Positions 39,589 through 50,512 of a stretch of 64,000 bases of DNA are shown here, one piece after another. Each line of letters opens with the position of its first letter. The stretch's first letter is position 1. The stretch spans positions 9,907,385 to 9,971,384 of the forward strand of contig NC_088295.1 in NCBI RefSeq assembly GCF_032854445.1, given 5' to 3'. This DNA is from Liolophura sinensis. Lineage: Eukaryota; Mollusca; Polyplacophora; Chitonida; Chitonidae. The translations under genes were made by a program, and so were the position numbers. The notes under the pieces were generated by a model that did no database searches, was not told where the DNA came from, and saw only the letters and a program-made list of their open reading frames with translations.

Positions 39589-42500
39589 CATAAAGTACTG
39601 AAATTGTAAATTCAGTCAGTTATGGTAATTATTATATATAATGAGCATGTAAAACTTCAAGTCAATACATGTAGTACTATCTGAGATACCACCCCTAACA
39701 TTTTGCTTAACGTTCATACTAATATGCACTACACTGAGGAATCAGGAATTTGGTAATTTATGGTATTTAATATGCACACATCGAATCAACAATGGGATAT
39801 CCCCCTTGTACTATTGTGCTCTACATGTGTACAAACCCTGAGCTCAAGGCATGCGGTACTTTTTAATATTCCACCCCTAATGTTTTATTTAACATTGCTT
39901 TCCCTCTCACCAGAAGCCGACACAGACTCTTGAAGCATGACATATAAGCTACTCCTGTACGTTGTATAGGCAAGCTAAAAATGTCTGGATATAATGAAAA
40001 TCAGCAATGTTCAACATACCATCTCCTTCCCACTTTTTATGCTGAAATGACAAGAAGCATAAGATACATATGGTGAAAACAATGTCCTTCAGGACACCTG
40101 CATCTTAATTTGTAGGCATTACTTTTTTGATGAAAAGCAAATTATATTCATGCATCCTACCATAGTGGTAACTAGCTTTAAAAGTTTAATGCAATATATT
40201 TGATTGTACATTACTTAAATAATTTGCTATCTAGAAATATATTAAAGAATTATTCACTTTTCATTTGTATGATGGCAGTCTGGCTAAAGGGCAGAGACAC
40301 CCAGAGTGCCCTGGATACACCACTGACATCTGGCTGAAGAACTTTCTCAAGTCTGACATAGACAGGTATTAAGCTACATGACTGTAAAGATACTTGTAAA
40401 TGTATTGCTTGTCAACTAAATACCTTCTTTTTCGATGCCTTACACCACATGACATTAAAATATCAGACGAGGCATTATCTAATGTGTTACTTGGGCTTGA
40501 TAAAACTGTCAAAGAAAGAAGCAAATGAAGGCATTCTTCATACACAGTCATGGAACTGTGAACACATACACTAGTTTTAAATTCTTTGGATCTTAGTGCA
40601 TAACACACAAATATTTTTTTTTCTGATTTCTTTTTTAACTATTGGAAATAAATAGATTTGAGCAGATCAGGAACATGAAATGACATGACATGATAGAAGA
40701 AAGCAGTCTCAGCCATAAAATAACATGTGCATTAAAAAAAATAGCATCTTGATAAAACCAAATACACAGTGGCAAATAAGGCCATCATTAAAAACATGTT
40801 TGCTGGGGGTATCCCAAACGACCCTTCAGAAAACCATATTTCAAAGTTTTCTATGGGGCTTTTAATGGCATCCAAATTTCTTTCCTAATTTTTCTCTCAA
40901 TGTGAGATTGTTTAAAATCCCTATCTCGTTTATTCTCCAGAATGAAGAAAAAATGTCCCTGCCAACCAACAATGAATTTTTCGATGATGAGCTACATGTA
41001 GCTAAGCTTCATTATTGGTGAAATATTTACCTGGGGCAGTGCAGAAACTGAGTTACTGACAGCAGCCAATGGTGTCCTGAACTGTCCTGGAAGTTTGGTC
41101 GACTTTACAGGTATGGTTTTACAAGAAACAGGAGGTCTTAAGCCAGCAGCTGGTTTCTGAGAGCTTGGCAATGAAATTCTTTCTGTATGATTTGCTAGGG
41201 TTTTGGATGAGGATAACTCCTTCTGCGCTACGTCAAGTCTGTAAAGTTAGTAAATCCGTATACAGTTTCTCTTGTCAAAATATTAGTAGAAATTTAACAG
41301 TTTAGAGAAAATGTTTTTCATATACCGGTACACATGTTCACGTAAAGTTAAGAATTACTTGCAATAAATAAAAAAAAATATCTGGCTTCATCCAGTGCAG
41401 AAGAACAGGCAGGACGACATAAAAATTATCAAAATGATACATACATTAATAAATAAAATGAATGCACTAATTTGCCTAGCATTAAGGACACGCTTACATG
41501 CATTTACCTCAATATTGTCGTATTTGCTTCACATGGCTGGATAGAAAAGCAAACAGAAATAAATATTATTAATTTCTGAACAATAATACTAATATCAGCA
41601 TGACAACGTTCACAGCTGAGACTTCACACTTCAACACTTGCCATAAGAGCATCAGTGATCAGATTAAAATTCAAGGCTGAAATTGCTTTCTATACCTAAT
41701 AAAAGAGCAACATTTCCAACTTTTCTACTTGGTTTCTTAAATGTGTTATTGTCACCCTGTCATCACACCATGTTACCATCATAATTTATACATGTTTGCG
41801 GTGTAAACCTGCATAAGGCGTGTTCTTTGCTACTCAATACAGAGCTGTTTGTAGAACTGCTCAAATCGTTGATACATACTTAATCAAATGACAAAAAAAT
41901 ATAGATATCAATACGTCTATATCAACATTCGTAGAAATTCTCTAATGACTTTGTCCTGCTTGATATTCCAAGTTTGAATAGAACTTTGCTGATGGGTGCA
42001 TCTATTTTTTCATTGACAGCCATGTTGATCAGGCCCCTAGCAGCATAGCAGTTATTTACTGAAGGTAATTCTGAAGCTGGGGTGAATAACACGAAATTAA
42101 TCTCTGCGCCCATGTGTCTAGTACAACCAGTGTAGTGTGTGATCAGATTTTGGCACAGATTTTTTTTTTTTTCTTTTTTAAAAACAAAGGGTTTCACAGT
42201 CCTCTAACAGCAGTGGTTCCTCATGACCCTGACTGATGCCTGCCTTGGTTGATATCCTTGCCTCATGCTCTTGTTGGGGGTTAGGTATTTTTCAACCAGA
42301 AATAACATACATGGCAATATATCACATCATAACTATAATACATAGAGGATATTGCACAGAGATGACCGAATATTAGAAATAGTTTTTTAACAAGAGTGTG
42401 AAAATCTTGTGGGTTATCACTTCCACCTTTCACGAGAAAAACAGTTATGACATTCAATCTTCACGGTGCAATATTCTATTTATTTTGTATATTCGTGACT

Positions 42501-42964
42501 TCGTGCATTTGAACAAGTTTAAGCAATGTTTCTAGCAGTAGGCCTTCAAAGACTTGTGTATATAGCATGATGTCGCACATGACGTCTTGTATGGCGTCGT
42601 GTCTTGTGGCGTGGCGTGACGTGAGAAATATTAAAGCAGACCGATCTTGTATTACTGTATGTTGTCAATCTGCTAAACTTGGATTGGAACATCATAAAAC
42701 AAACTGTTTCTTTGGGACATTATGGCGGTGTAGTGTGTAATAACAAAAGTGATATCTAACTCTAGCCTGTGAGATATCACTTTTATTAGTGAAGGAAATC
42801 CTGACATTTCACCTTTATGTAAATAATAAGCAGTTATATTGTAGATCATTAACAAGCACATTTAACTTATACTCAACCCAATTTCCACCGTCTTTATAAG
42901 TTGGCTGATATTTTGCTCTCTTAGCCAACGACTGGAGCCTGCTTGGTGCTGCCGACCGCCTCAT
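25516..42964 (-). CDS. RAD54B: RAD54B, Swi2/Snf2-type DNA translocase (disrupted reading frame)
   Basis: DNA-dependent ATPase that works with RAD51 in homologous recombination in the nucleus. Exons: 42964-42873, 41536-41508, 41238-41031, 40505-40424, 40041-40020, 39539-39485, 39009-38922, 38423-38323, 36871-36783, 35781-35627, 35097-35050, 32564-32483, 32201-32121, 31577-31431, 30939-30828, 30314-30135, 29687-29464, 29097-28933, 28134-28008, 27389-27217, 26613-26500, 26175-26017, 25914-25840 and 25611-25516, about 900 codons (human 910). The start [11 protein letters not shown] matches the human start. Motifs: GLGKT (exon 11), CDEGH (exon 14), LTGTPVQND (exon 15), LVSNHT (exon 18), LDGQTP (exon 19), motifs V-VI (exon 20). 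Homology changes frame inside exons 4, 7, 8, 9 and 20 through ten one-base differences; the other 19 exons are clean. The exon 1-2 join is unsettled: the best donor leaves the wrong phase. Confidence 0.93.
26740..27023. repeat. 84-bp tandem repeat, about 3.3 copies, in RAD54B
   Basis: Near-identical copies of a unit of 84-85 bp (aaacatttggaatatcacca ... atggcagaaattatagaagt ... aatcctgtctaggtactcac); the word aaacattt recurs at 26771, 26856 and 26940. High identity means recent duplication. The array lies in the intron between exons 20 and 21, about 130 bp from exon 21, so it is not at a splice junction. Confidence 0.9.
27578..27818 (-). mobile_element. SINE-A, full length, in RAD54B
   Basis: Complete reverse-oriented copy: tRNA-like head (A-box region tggctcagttggttagcgc, B-box region caagtccagct), body, and A/T-rich tail. 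It is flanked by an 11-bp direct repeat AACGTTATCAA (27567-27577 and 27819-27829), the mark of target-primed insertion. Confidence 0.92.
28148..28355 (-). repeat. 58-bp repeat carrying acceptor-like tracts, beside RAD54B exon 19
   Basis: About 3.5 copies of a 57-58-bp unit whose minus strand reads gctaattacccctccccctg + tattacag. The same gctaattacccctcccc tract is the pyrimidine tract of the true exon 19 acceptor (exon start 28134). Thus three decoy tracts ending in AG lie upstream of the real one. Confidence 0.9.
30340..30393 (+). mobile_element. SINE-A tail fragment in RAD54B
   Basis: Only the 3' end remains (aagtgaaatattcttgagta, ggcgtaaaacaccaatcaaa, ataaataaataaa). It lies about 25 bp upstream (minus strand) of the acceptor of exon 16. 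Confidence 0.8.
30716..30848 (-). repeat. 26-bp repeat of the RAD54B exon 15 splice donor
   Basis: Five copies at an exact 26-bp spacing; the donor word (plus strand ctcaccc) occurs at 30719, 30745, 30771, 30797 and 30823. On the minus strand the unit is gttaacattgaagtactgg|gtgagtt. The copy at 30823 is the real donor, and its left 19 bases are the last exonic bases (encoding VNPGVLG). The repeat therefore spans the exon-intron boundary. The four intronic copies are decoy donors. Confidence 0.93.
31706..31896 (-). mobile_element. SINE-A, 5'-truncated, in RAD54B
   Basis: Tail and body of SINE-A in reverse orientation, ending at the ccagcatgagc word just before the B box. That last word is repeated three times (agccagcatg x3), a small local expansion at the truncated end. 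Confidence 0.88.
32655..32965 (-). mobile_element. SINE-C (third tRNA-headed SINE), in RAD54B
   Basis: On the minus strand a tRNA-like head (gtgactaaacagcgcttg, B-box-like gggttcaaatctgg) is followed by a body with aacttgccagaggttggtgg and tttacaccaggcac. It differs from SINE-A and SINE-B but belongs to the same general style. It is diverged and no target duplication was found. Confidence 0.6.
33066..33279 (-). mobile_element. SINE-B, partial, in RAD54B
   Basis: Reverse-oriented SINE-B with internal gaps: cactcactcattcac tail, then gtgctgcttcactgag and aacttcctctttttaagg, as in the copies at 50.5 kb and 60.4 kb. Confidence 0.75.
35252..35476 (-). mobile_element. SINE-A, head-truncated, in RAD54B
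   Basis: Reverse-oriented copy that includes the B box but lacks the A box. Flanked by a 12-bp direct repeat AACAGATACTTA (35240-35251 and 35477-35488), so this is an insertion that stopped short during reverse transcription. Confidence 0.92.
37144..37785. repeat. 30-bp minisatellite, about 21 copies, in RAD54B
   Basis: Tandem copies of ctgacaccatttggtgaact + actgacttga with two alternating variants (gaactactgacttggctg and catgagctactgacttg), so 60-bp pairs are visible. The 30-bp unit keeps the minus strand open as a 176-codon ORF of ten-residue repeats ([10 protein letters not shown] type). That ORF is a repeat artefact: it lies in the intron between exons 8 and 9. Confidence 0.93.
39551..39592. 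repeat. TA microsatellite in RAD54B intron
   Basis: Alternating TA with two interruptions (acatata), immediately upstream on the minus strand of the exon 6 acceptor. Confidence 0.85.
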
Positions 42965-43526
42965 CCTTCAACATAAGCTTGCTTCAACGGAACTTGTTAC
43001 CCAAGTGTCATAATCAAAAGAATGCGGAAACTGGGTACTGAATGAAACAACTATTCACTGATAAAAAAGCGGGAAATGCCAAATACTTTATCTTCTATCC
43101 CAAAACAAGTGAAATGAACAGTACTCTTTTCACTTCACGGTCCGTCGGATGTAACCATAGGAATAAATCAGATATCCATGCAATGCTCATCTGTAATGCG
43201 AAATGATTAGCTAAGTTAAGACTTCTACAGCAAATTCTGTAGTTTGTACTACGCGCTTTCATTCTCACTGAGCAGCGCCCTATGAACATCGTCTGATAGC
43301 TTTATTTCATTTACAGTGATACATGGTGTTTTTAATGTTGCTTGTTTGGGCTGTTATTTCAGTTTGAAGAAAGTAAAAAGTAATGAGTGGAAGTAAAAAC
43401 TCGTCTTAATATTTCTAAATAGAAATTGTTGGACTTCTGAGTCTCCCAAAATATATGGAGCGTAATTTTCAAAAGTAAACATGGGCACCATCTCCTGAAA
43501 TAGACTTTGGCCTAGTTAAACCCAAC
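42965..43526. promoter_or_regulatory. Shared upstream region of RAD54B and DECR2
   Basis: These 562 bp separate the two divergent ATGs (RAD54B at 42964, DECR2 at 43527). No TATA box stands at a convincing place. I infer a bidirectional promoter from arrangement alone. Confidence 0.5.
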
Positions 43527-46500
43527 ATGTCGTCAAGTGACAGTGTTCAGGAAAAATGCCTCCAAACTTACAATTATCTGTTCAGGCCAGATTTACTAAG
43601 GTTTGATTTAAAGTCATCTGCTAGTTATGCATCTTGTGAACCCGTTGTCAACGAAAGACACAGGGCAGCAAAGTGAAAGATTATGTATTACACACGACTT
43701 GCGAGTTACATAGCCTATTATATAGCAGGCCTATATACAATCTGGGAAGAACATTGACCCCTGAACATCCCCGACATGATATAGCTGAGACTATGCTGTA
43801 TTGACTGTATTTATTGAGTGGTACTCAGGTTTATGAGTGGAGGAAGTCTGGAAAATAGTGTGTAAAAATATTAGGATTTGGCTTGGGGCTGATTGATTTA
43901 ACGTGTGATTATAACATACATGCAATGATATAGATTAGTCCCAGATTTGGAGAGAGTAATTAATAACTGGATAAATACTATGTTCTCATTATATTTTACC
44001 AGTGCCTTATAATGTCCAACAGGCCCTTATTATGTTTAGGTCATGAGCTTTAAGTGCCTAATAAACATTTAATCATAATATATGTTTTCATTCCCAGCCT
44101 AGTGAAAGCATGATCATTCAATGCTTACTCAATATCTTTTCCTGACAGTTTTATTACAAAAAGTTACTAGTATATAGATTAATAGGTGGAGAAGATTGCC
44201 TATTCCTCTTGTTCAAAGAAACTATAACTATGTGAAAGAAGAAATGACATTTGCTTGAGCATTTTGACTTTGACCATTCTTTCTTTTGATAATTAAATAT
44301 TTTATATTAAATATTGTCTTTTCTGTTTTTCAGAGGCAAGGTGGCATTCATCACTGGAGGTGGAACAGGAATAGGCTTTACCATAGCTGAAATATTAATG
44401 AGGTGAGAAGTGACTTGGAAGAAATATGTAGTGTGAACAAATATACATTCAACATAAGCCTGACTGGAAAAGAGTATACAGTAATCATGCGAGGCAAAAC
44501 ATAAGGGTTTCTTTCACTGTTCAAAAGTTTTTTTTAAGCCTTTTACAAATTCCTACTGTCAGTTGTAGACATTTAAAGCACATTCTAATGCCAAGACTAA
44601 TACATACAAGTTTGTCATTTTGCTTTTTTTTTCTTCAGGCACCAGTGTGATACTGTTATTCTGAGCAGACGTCTGGAGAAGCTGACGGAATCTGCTAAGA
44701 CTTTGAAAAAGAATACTGGTAGAGAATGTATTCCAATTAAAATGGATGTTAGGAAGGTAAGAGCCCACACGTTCACAAACTAGAGCAGTCAGTTCATTTC
44801 CTTTTCACTGACATGTCCAATCTTGACAAATATAATGAACACAGTGTGAACTGTTTGGTACACGTACAGTACATGCAGAAGTCTTTAATACACATATTTT
44901 CACATTTCAGCCTCAAGAAATCCTGGCTGCAGTGGATGAGGCTTTGGCTACTTTCGGAAAAATTGATTTTGTAATAAATAGTGAGTCACATTAAATTGGG
45001 AAATTTTAACTTCTAATTAATATTTAAGGGGGCCTCCATGGCTCAGTTGGTTAGCGCACTAGCGCAGTGTAATGACCCAGAAGCCTCTCGCCAATACGGT
45101 TGCTGTGAGTTCAAGTCCAGCTCATGCTGGTTAAGAAGTGGGAAGGTCTGTCAGCAACCTATGGAAGGTTGTGGGTTTCCCCCGGGCTCTGCCCGGTTTC
45201 TTCCCGCCATAATGCTGGCCGCTGTCATATAAGTGAAATATTCTTGAATATGGCGTAAAACACCAATCAAACAAATCTAATTAATATTCCTGAATAGTTA
45301 ATTTGTAATGTCCTTTGAAGTTTGAAACCACTTATGTAGCATAAGTAAGCTAACAAAACAACTGCTCTTTGTTTTTTACTTAACATTTTAACAGTCAGTG
45401 AATCTGTATTCCATGATCAGCACTACTGTATATCCACCTCTGTGTATTATCTCCTGATGTGTAATCTCCCTTTGCTGGCATAATTACTGTAAGTTTAAAA
45501 ATATGTATCTGTGTAATCCATGATTATATTGCATACAATAAGATAACTGTAAGATGTATAAAAGCAAAGATGTTTTGGCATGTCTATGTGTATGTGTTTT
45601 AAGACCAGTGCCTGATATGACATGCATGTCAGTGTTCACTGGCCAATGCTGAAGCTTGACCAATTTCAGATGCTGCAGGGAATTTTCTGTGTCCTGCATC
45701 CGCATTGTCATTTAATGCTTTTCGTACTGTGATGGAAATTGATGCTCAGGGAACATTTAATATCAGCAAGGCTGTATACGATAAGTGTCTAAAGGTGAGA
45801 ATGTTAATCTTACAGATACACCTACATATATAGAGGTAATCAGAAGTAGGCAGTCTTTAATGATGATTTGTTAACTTACAGCTCTTGAGAAAAGTGAAAT
45901 GGGCTTGCCAGAATAAAACTTAATACAGTTAAACAAAGTCCTTACTTTTTTAGTTTAGTTTAGTTTTAGATAGCCCCAATGTTAATTGAGAGACAGTGTA
46001 CAAACCGGGATCTGGTTTCCTTCCACCAGAATGCTGGCCGCCGTCATATAAGTGAAATTTTCTTGATTACGGCGTAAAACATCAATCAAGTAAATAAGTA
46101 TGATGAAGTGACAGTACCCATGGGATGTGAATTGAATATTTCACACCATCGGAGGCTTCATAGATTTTATCAGCAGGTCTGTATGGCAGATCAGGTTGTA
46201 TGCACAACAACTGTGTGAACTACACTCTGACACTGATTTTAGTTTGGACCTCTTATGTTTTCAGAAACATGGAGGTGTGATTGTGAACATATCAGCCACT
46301 TTACATTACAGGGGCTCCCCTCTACAGGTACATGCAGGCTCAGCCAAGGCTGCTGTTGGTAAGATAACAACACAATTCAGCCAATCAACTAAATAAATAA
46401 ACAACAACACAATCCTGTTAAAATAGCGTAAAGAAAATAAATTATTTTGGCAATTTGAAAACATAATTGTAGATTTTTTTTGAATTCACCAAAAGCGTTT

Positions 46501-48641
46501 ATGATGTGAACTACTGACATGTTATTTTTTAGGAATTCACAATGTTCATTTTCATGTTCACAAAAGTAACACAGGTTTCATCAGACTGAAGACAGATGGG
46601 CATGTACTTATTTTTGTAAATCTGGCCTGATCAAAGAATTAAAAAAAGAGTTAAAACATTCTACAGTTGGGGTGGCATATTTTGATGATTATTGCTTCAA
46701 GTTTGTTTTGTTTTTTTATTTCAAGGAAATGAAAACATAATATAAAATGTTGCTGTGTGGTGCATTGACCCAGGAGCTTCTCATAAATGCCATGGCTGTG
46801 AATTCAGGTCCAGCTCATGCTGGCTTTCTCTCTGGCTGTGCACGGGGAGGTGTGTCAGCAACCTGCAGATTGTCACCATGGCTCTGTCTGCTTTCCTCCC
46901 ACTATAATGCTGGCTGTTGTCATATAAGTGAAATATTTTTTAGTACGATGTAAAACACCAATCAAAAAAATAAACAGATTGTTTTAAACCAATAAATCCT
47001 GAAAATTGCATCTAAAATACCTTCACTTCTAATTAAATTTCAGTAATGTCACAAAGCTGCGACTACTTCGTAAGACATGCCCTTATGGCTGAACCTAGCA
47101 GTTCCAGCCTGACTGGTCAAGCTTTTCATTACCAGGATTTTATTATTCAGAATTATTTTAGATGTTGACATTACATATGGTACCAAATAAATGTGTTATA
47201 ATAATTGAGTGTAACACTTTTCTGGTTAAGATGCTATGACAAAGCACCTGGCTGTGGAATGGGGCGAGGATGGAGTCCGGGTTATCAGTGTCAGCCCCGG
47301 ACCAATTGCAGACACTGAGGGCATGAAAAGACTGGGTAAGACATAAGCTGGAAATGCAGGTTCAAATCTGAGTTTGGTCATGAGGAAGCTGGGTAAGGCA
47401 TAAAATGGAAGAGCAGGTTCAAGTCTGAGCCTAGGTATGATTAGGATAGATAAAACATAAGCTGGAAACACAGGTTCTCACCTGAGCCTAGGCATCAGGC
47501 TGGGTAAGACATAAGCTGGAAACACAGGTTCACATCTGAGCTTAGGCATCAGGCTGGGTAAGACATAAGCTGGAAACACAGGTTCACATCTGAGCTTAGG
47601 CATCAGGCTGGGTAAGACATAAGCTGGAAACACAGGTTCACATCTGAGCCTAGGCATCAGGCTGGGTAAGACAAAAGCTGGAAACAGGTTCACATCTGAG
47701 CCTAGGCATCAGGCTGGGTAAGACATATGCTGGAAACACAGGTTCTCATCTGAGCTTGGGCATCAGGCTGGGTAAGACATCAGCTGGAAACACAGGTTCA
47801 CATATGAGCATGGGCATCAGGCTGGGTAAGACAAGCTGGAAACACAGGTTCACATCTGAGCCTAGGCATGAGGCTGGGTAAGGCATAGACTGAAAACACA
47901 GGTTCACATGCAAGTCACTGGCATTTGTGTGAACTTCACAAGTCATATGTGCGAACCCCACAGGTCATTAGTGTGTACGTCATAGATCTTTGTCAGCCTG
48001 ACAGATCTTCGTGTGGATAGACAACCTAACAACCTAATTAGTGGCAGGCTAGTAACATAGTTGTACTTTGTCATCTGTATTCCTTGTCACCAACAGGGCG
48101 TACTTACACAAATAAATCGTAAGTCAGGTTTTCATAACTTTTCTCATAAATGATGTCACATTATGGCACAGTAAGCTAGATGTCTTTTATGAAAAAGTTG
48201 AGGAATAAGACTTCAGGAAGACTAAAGTTTTGTGAAAATCACTGTTTTTTGGGTAAAAAACTGTTTCGTTCAGTTGCCATATCTTTGGGTGTGAACTGTC
48301 ATAAACGTTAAGATGGACATGAACTTGGTGTTGTTAGTTTTCTTCTGAATATTTGAAAACAACTGATGGAGACAAATTAAGTATTTCTTTTTTTTTTTTT
48401 TTTCTTTTTCATTTGATCAATATGCACAGGTGGTAAGAGGGCAGAGGCCACAGGCTACCAGCGTAATATTCCTCTCCAGAGGATGGGGCGTAGAGAGGAG
48501 ATAGGCAATACGGTGCTGTTTGCTGTCAGTGATGCCGCTAGCCTGTTGACTGGGACTGTGATTGTGGCAGATGGAGGTGCCTGGCTCAGTACAGGAGGGA
48601 GCTATGCTAGCTACAAGCAGATGATGGGCAGCAAACTGTGA
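43527..48641 (+). CDS. DECR2: Peroxisomal 2,4-dienoyl-CoA reductase
   Basis: Reduces 2,4-dienoyl-CoA with NADPH in peroxisomes so that polyunsaturated fatty acids can enter beta-oxidation. Eight exons join in phase: 43527-43600, 44334-44402, 44639-44756, 44911-44980, 45670-45794, 46265-46358, 47231-47335 and 48430-48641. They give 288 aa (human 292). The start [20 protein letters not shown] aligns with the human N-terminus. The short-chain dehydrogenase cofactor motif TGGGTGIG lies in exon 2, followed by [10 protein letters not shown], then GSAKAAV and the conserved DGGAW near the end. The last residues are GSKL, a PTS1 peroxisome signal, which separates it from mitochondrial DECR1. No frameshifts. 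The donor of exon 7 is the first of a row of 11 repeated donors. Divergent neighbour of RAD54B. Confidence 0.97.
45026..45275 (+). mobile_element. SINE-A, full length, in DECR2
   Basis: Complete copy with the head ggctcagttggttagcgcac (A-box region), B-box region gagttcaagtccag, body and tail. A 13-bp target duplication TCTAATTAATATT flanks it (45012-45024 and 45276-45288). Part of the body (ccggccgtac region) is deleted. Confidence 0.95.
46005..46100 (+). mobile_element. SINE-A 3' fragment in DECR2
   Basis: Contains ccagaatgctggccgccg, aagtgaaattttcttgatta and aaaacatcaatcaag, which is the SINE-A tail only. Confidence 0.8.
46754..46975 (+). mobile_element. SINE-A, diverged, A box lost, in DECR2
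   Basis: Begins within the head (attgacccaggagcttctc) and runs through a degenerate B box (aattcaggtccagc), the body and the tail to aaaacaccaatcaaaaa. Confidence 0.85.
47319..47932 (+). repeat. 54-bp repeat of the DECR2 exon 7 splice donor
   Basis: Eleven copies of a unit of about 54 bp: ggcatcaggctgg|gtaagacataagctggaaac + acaggttcacatctgagcct. The first copy contains the end of exon 7 (ggcatgaaaagactgg) and its real donor; ten of the eleven keep gggtaag. Donor words start at 47334, 47391, 47502, 47556, 47610, 47664, 47716, 47770, 47824 and 47876; the unit at about 47448 has lost it. Reading past the real donor meets TAA within four codons, so decoy use would truncate the protein. Confidence 0.95.
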
Positions 48642-50512
48642 CCTACGGCATGCTTCTCACAAGCTAATGAATATTTCCATAACGCAGGAACAAAATCACA
48701 GCCACATGTATTTACACAGAGAAATTATTGAATCATTCTTATTATTCTGGCACCACTGTTTTAATTGTTTACAACGTTTTCAGTTCGTATATTGAGGATA
48801 TTTCCAAATCCACGAATGGACCAGTATTAATGGGCAAAGTGGAATAATGGGTCCCTGCACCATATAGGTGAATGAAAGCAAACTAGTGTCAGTGGAAAGA
48901 TGACTGAAAGCTATACTTAAAACTACTATGACTTATTTATATATAATTTTTTCCCCCTTTTTCTATTCCTAATAATCTGAAGACATGTTTGCAAAGATTA
49001 CTAGCCCAGTGGCCAATCATACACGTTAATAGCCTCCAACAAGTTTCAGGCTTAAATACATGGTTTGGCATAAAAAGTTTGTGCTGTGCTTTATAACACT
49101 GTAAGCCTTACCTTAAAATTTACATTTCAGCTGAATTTAATACAGGTAAGATAGTTCCTGATATACATGTTTGTGTAGTTTTAAGTGATCTCTCTGTTGA
49201 GGCTCACTTCATTTTTCCTTAAATTTAAGAGAGACTACTCAGTGGATTAAAACTATCAAAGTTAGATGAAAAAAGCGATCCTGATGTGAACATGCATTCA
49301 TGTAGTTGGAATCATTCTCTGTTGGCATACATGTATAACTGTTTATAAACAGGCCTAACTCAAGTGCAACGGACAATTAACAGCACTCCTTATTGAATCT
49401 ACTGCCAAATATGGTGACAGTGCTCGTCAGTATGTGTGAGTGCGATTCACTTAAGTTTATTCAGTGATGATACTGATGACCAGGCAGCTGCCTAGTAATT
49501 GTAACGGATATCATTAAGAGTAATTCATGAAAGGATGAATCATTTGTGTATAGTCTAGCCTGTAACGTTCTCTTGAATGAAGTGTGAATGGATACTAGTA
49601 ATACATTCATTGCACGGTACATGTGTAATTGTGATTCAGATACTGTAATATTGTCATTGTGTATATTAAAGGGTTACTTGCGTATGTGATATATGTACAT
49701 GTTATTTGTCATATATAAACTGTTTGATTCATAGGTCACGTGTAATGTGAATTCTATCTTCAATCGGCGATAACATGGATAAAAATTCAGACAATACTAA
49801 CGAAGGAGACCATGCACATCGCTACATCCCTAATGGATCTGCAAAGGCTTAGGAAATCTGTTGAACAATACCGGAGTTTCATTGACATGCTCATTTTTAT
49901 ACACCACTGGCATTAGGCAGAGTGAATTATAACGATTTTGTCCATCTGTCCATATTCATGCCCATGCTATAACTCGAACAGTTTTCTCCGTAGTTTTAAA
50001 ACGTACACAGACGACAATGTGTCACGACTTACATTTGTCCATGTCCGCAGCTGTCATGGTTACCAGACTGCCATTTCCCTATGTATACTGTATGCACAGA
50101 TGATTTCATGTCCGGGATATAACTCCAACAGTTTTAATTTTTGGGGGATTCATAGACACACAGATGACGGTGTGGTACAACTCACTTGTCCATTTTCCGA
50201 GCTGTCATGGTAACAAGGTAGCCATTTTCCTTATATATGCTATATAAATAGATCTTTTATTTGTTTGAAAACAGCACTCCCCTGTTTTCAACGCAGAATT
50301 TTAATTTTGGTGGATACGTAGACATACAGATGACGACGCAGTTTTCATGGAAACCAGATTTTCCTTATATAAACTACATAAATAGAAATGGTTTCGTGCC
50401 CGGGTTACAACTCTATCTGTTTCCGGCATAATGTTTGGATTTGAGGTGGACACCTTTGTCCACTTGTGATGTTATATTCACCCCAGTCCAGCTGGTTACC
50501 TTTTATACATTT
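48642..50512. other. DECR2 3' UTR and intergenic region with an irregular repeat
   Basis: No coding exon. ATTAAA near 49664 is a possible polyadenylation signal. From about 49938 to 50440 a loose repeat recurs about three times (ataactcgaacagtttt; agacacacagatgacg; gagctgtcatggtaac) with diverged spacing. This looks like an old degraded element rather than a gene. Confidence 0.5.

Noticed and set aside
45026-45120. tRNA gene
   Set aside because: The tRNA-like A and B boxes are the head of SINE-A, and the rest does not fold as a tRNA.
47226-47961. Minus-strand ORFs of 71-81 codons with FPAYVLPSL repeats
   Set aside because: Antisense reading of the DECR2 donor array.
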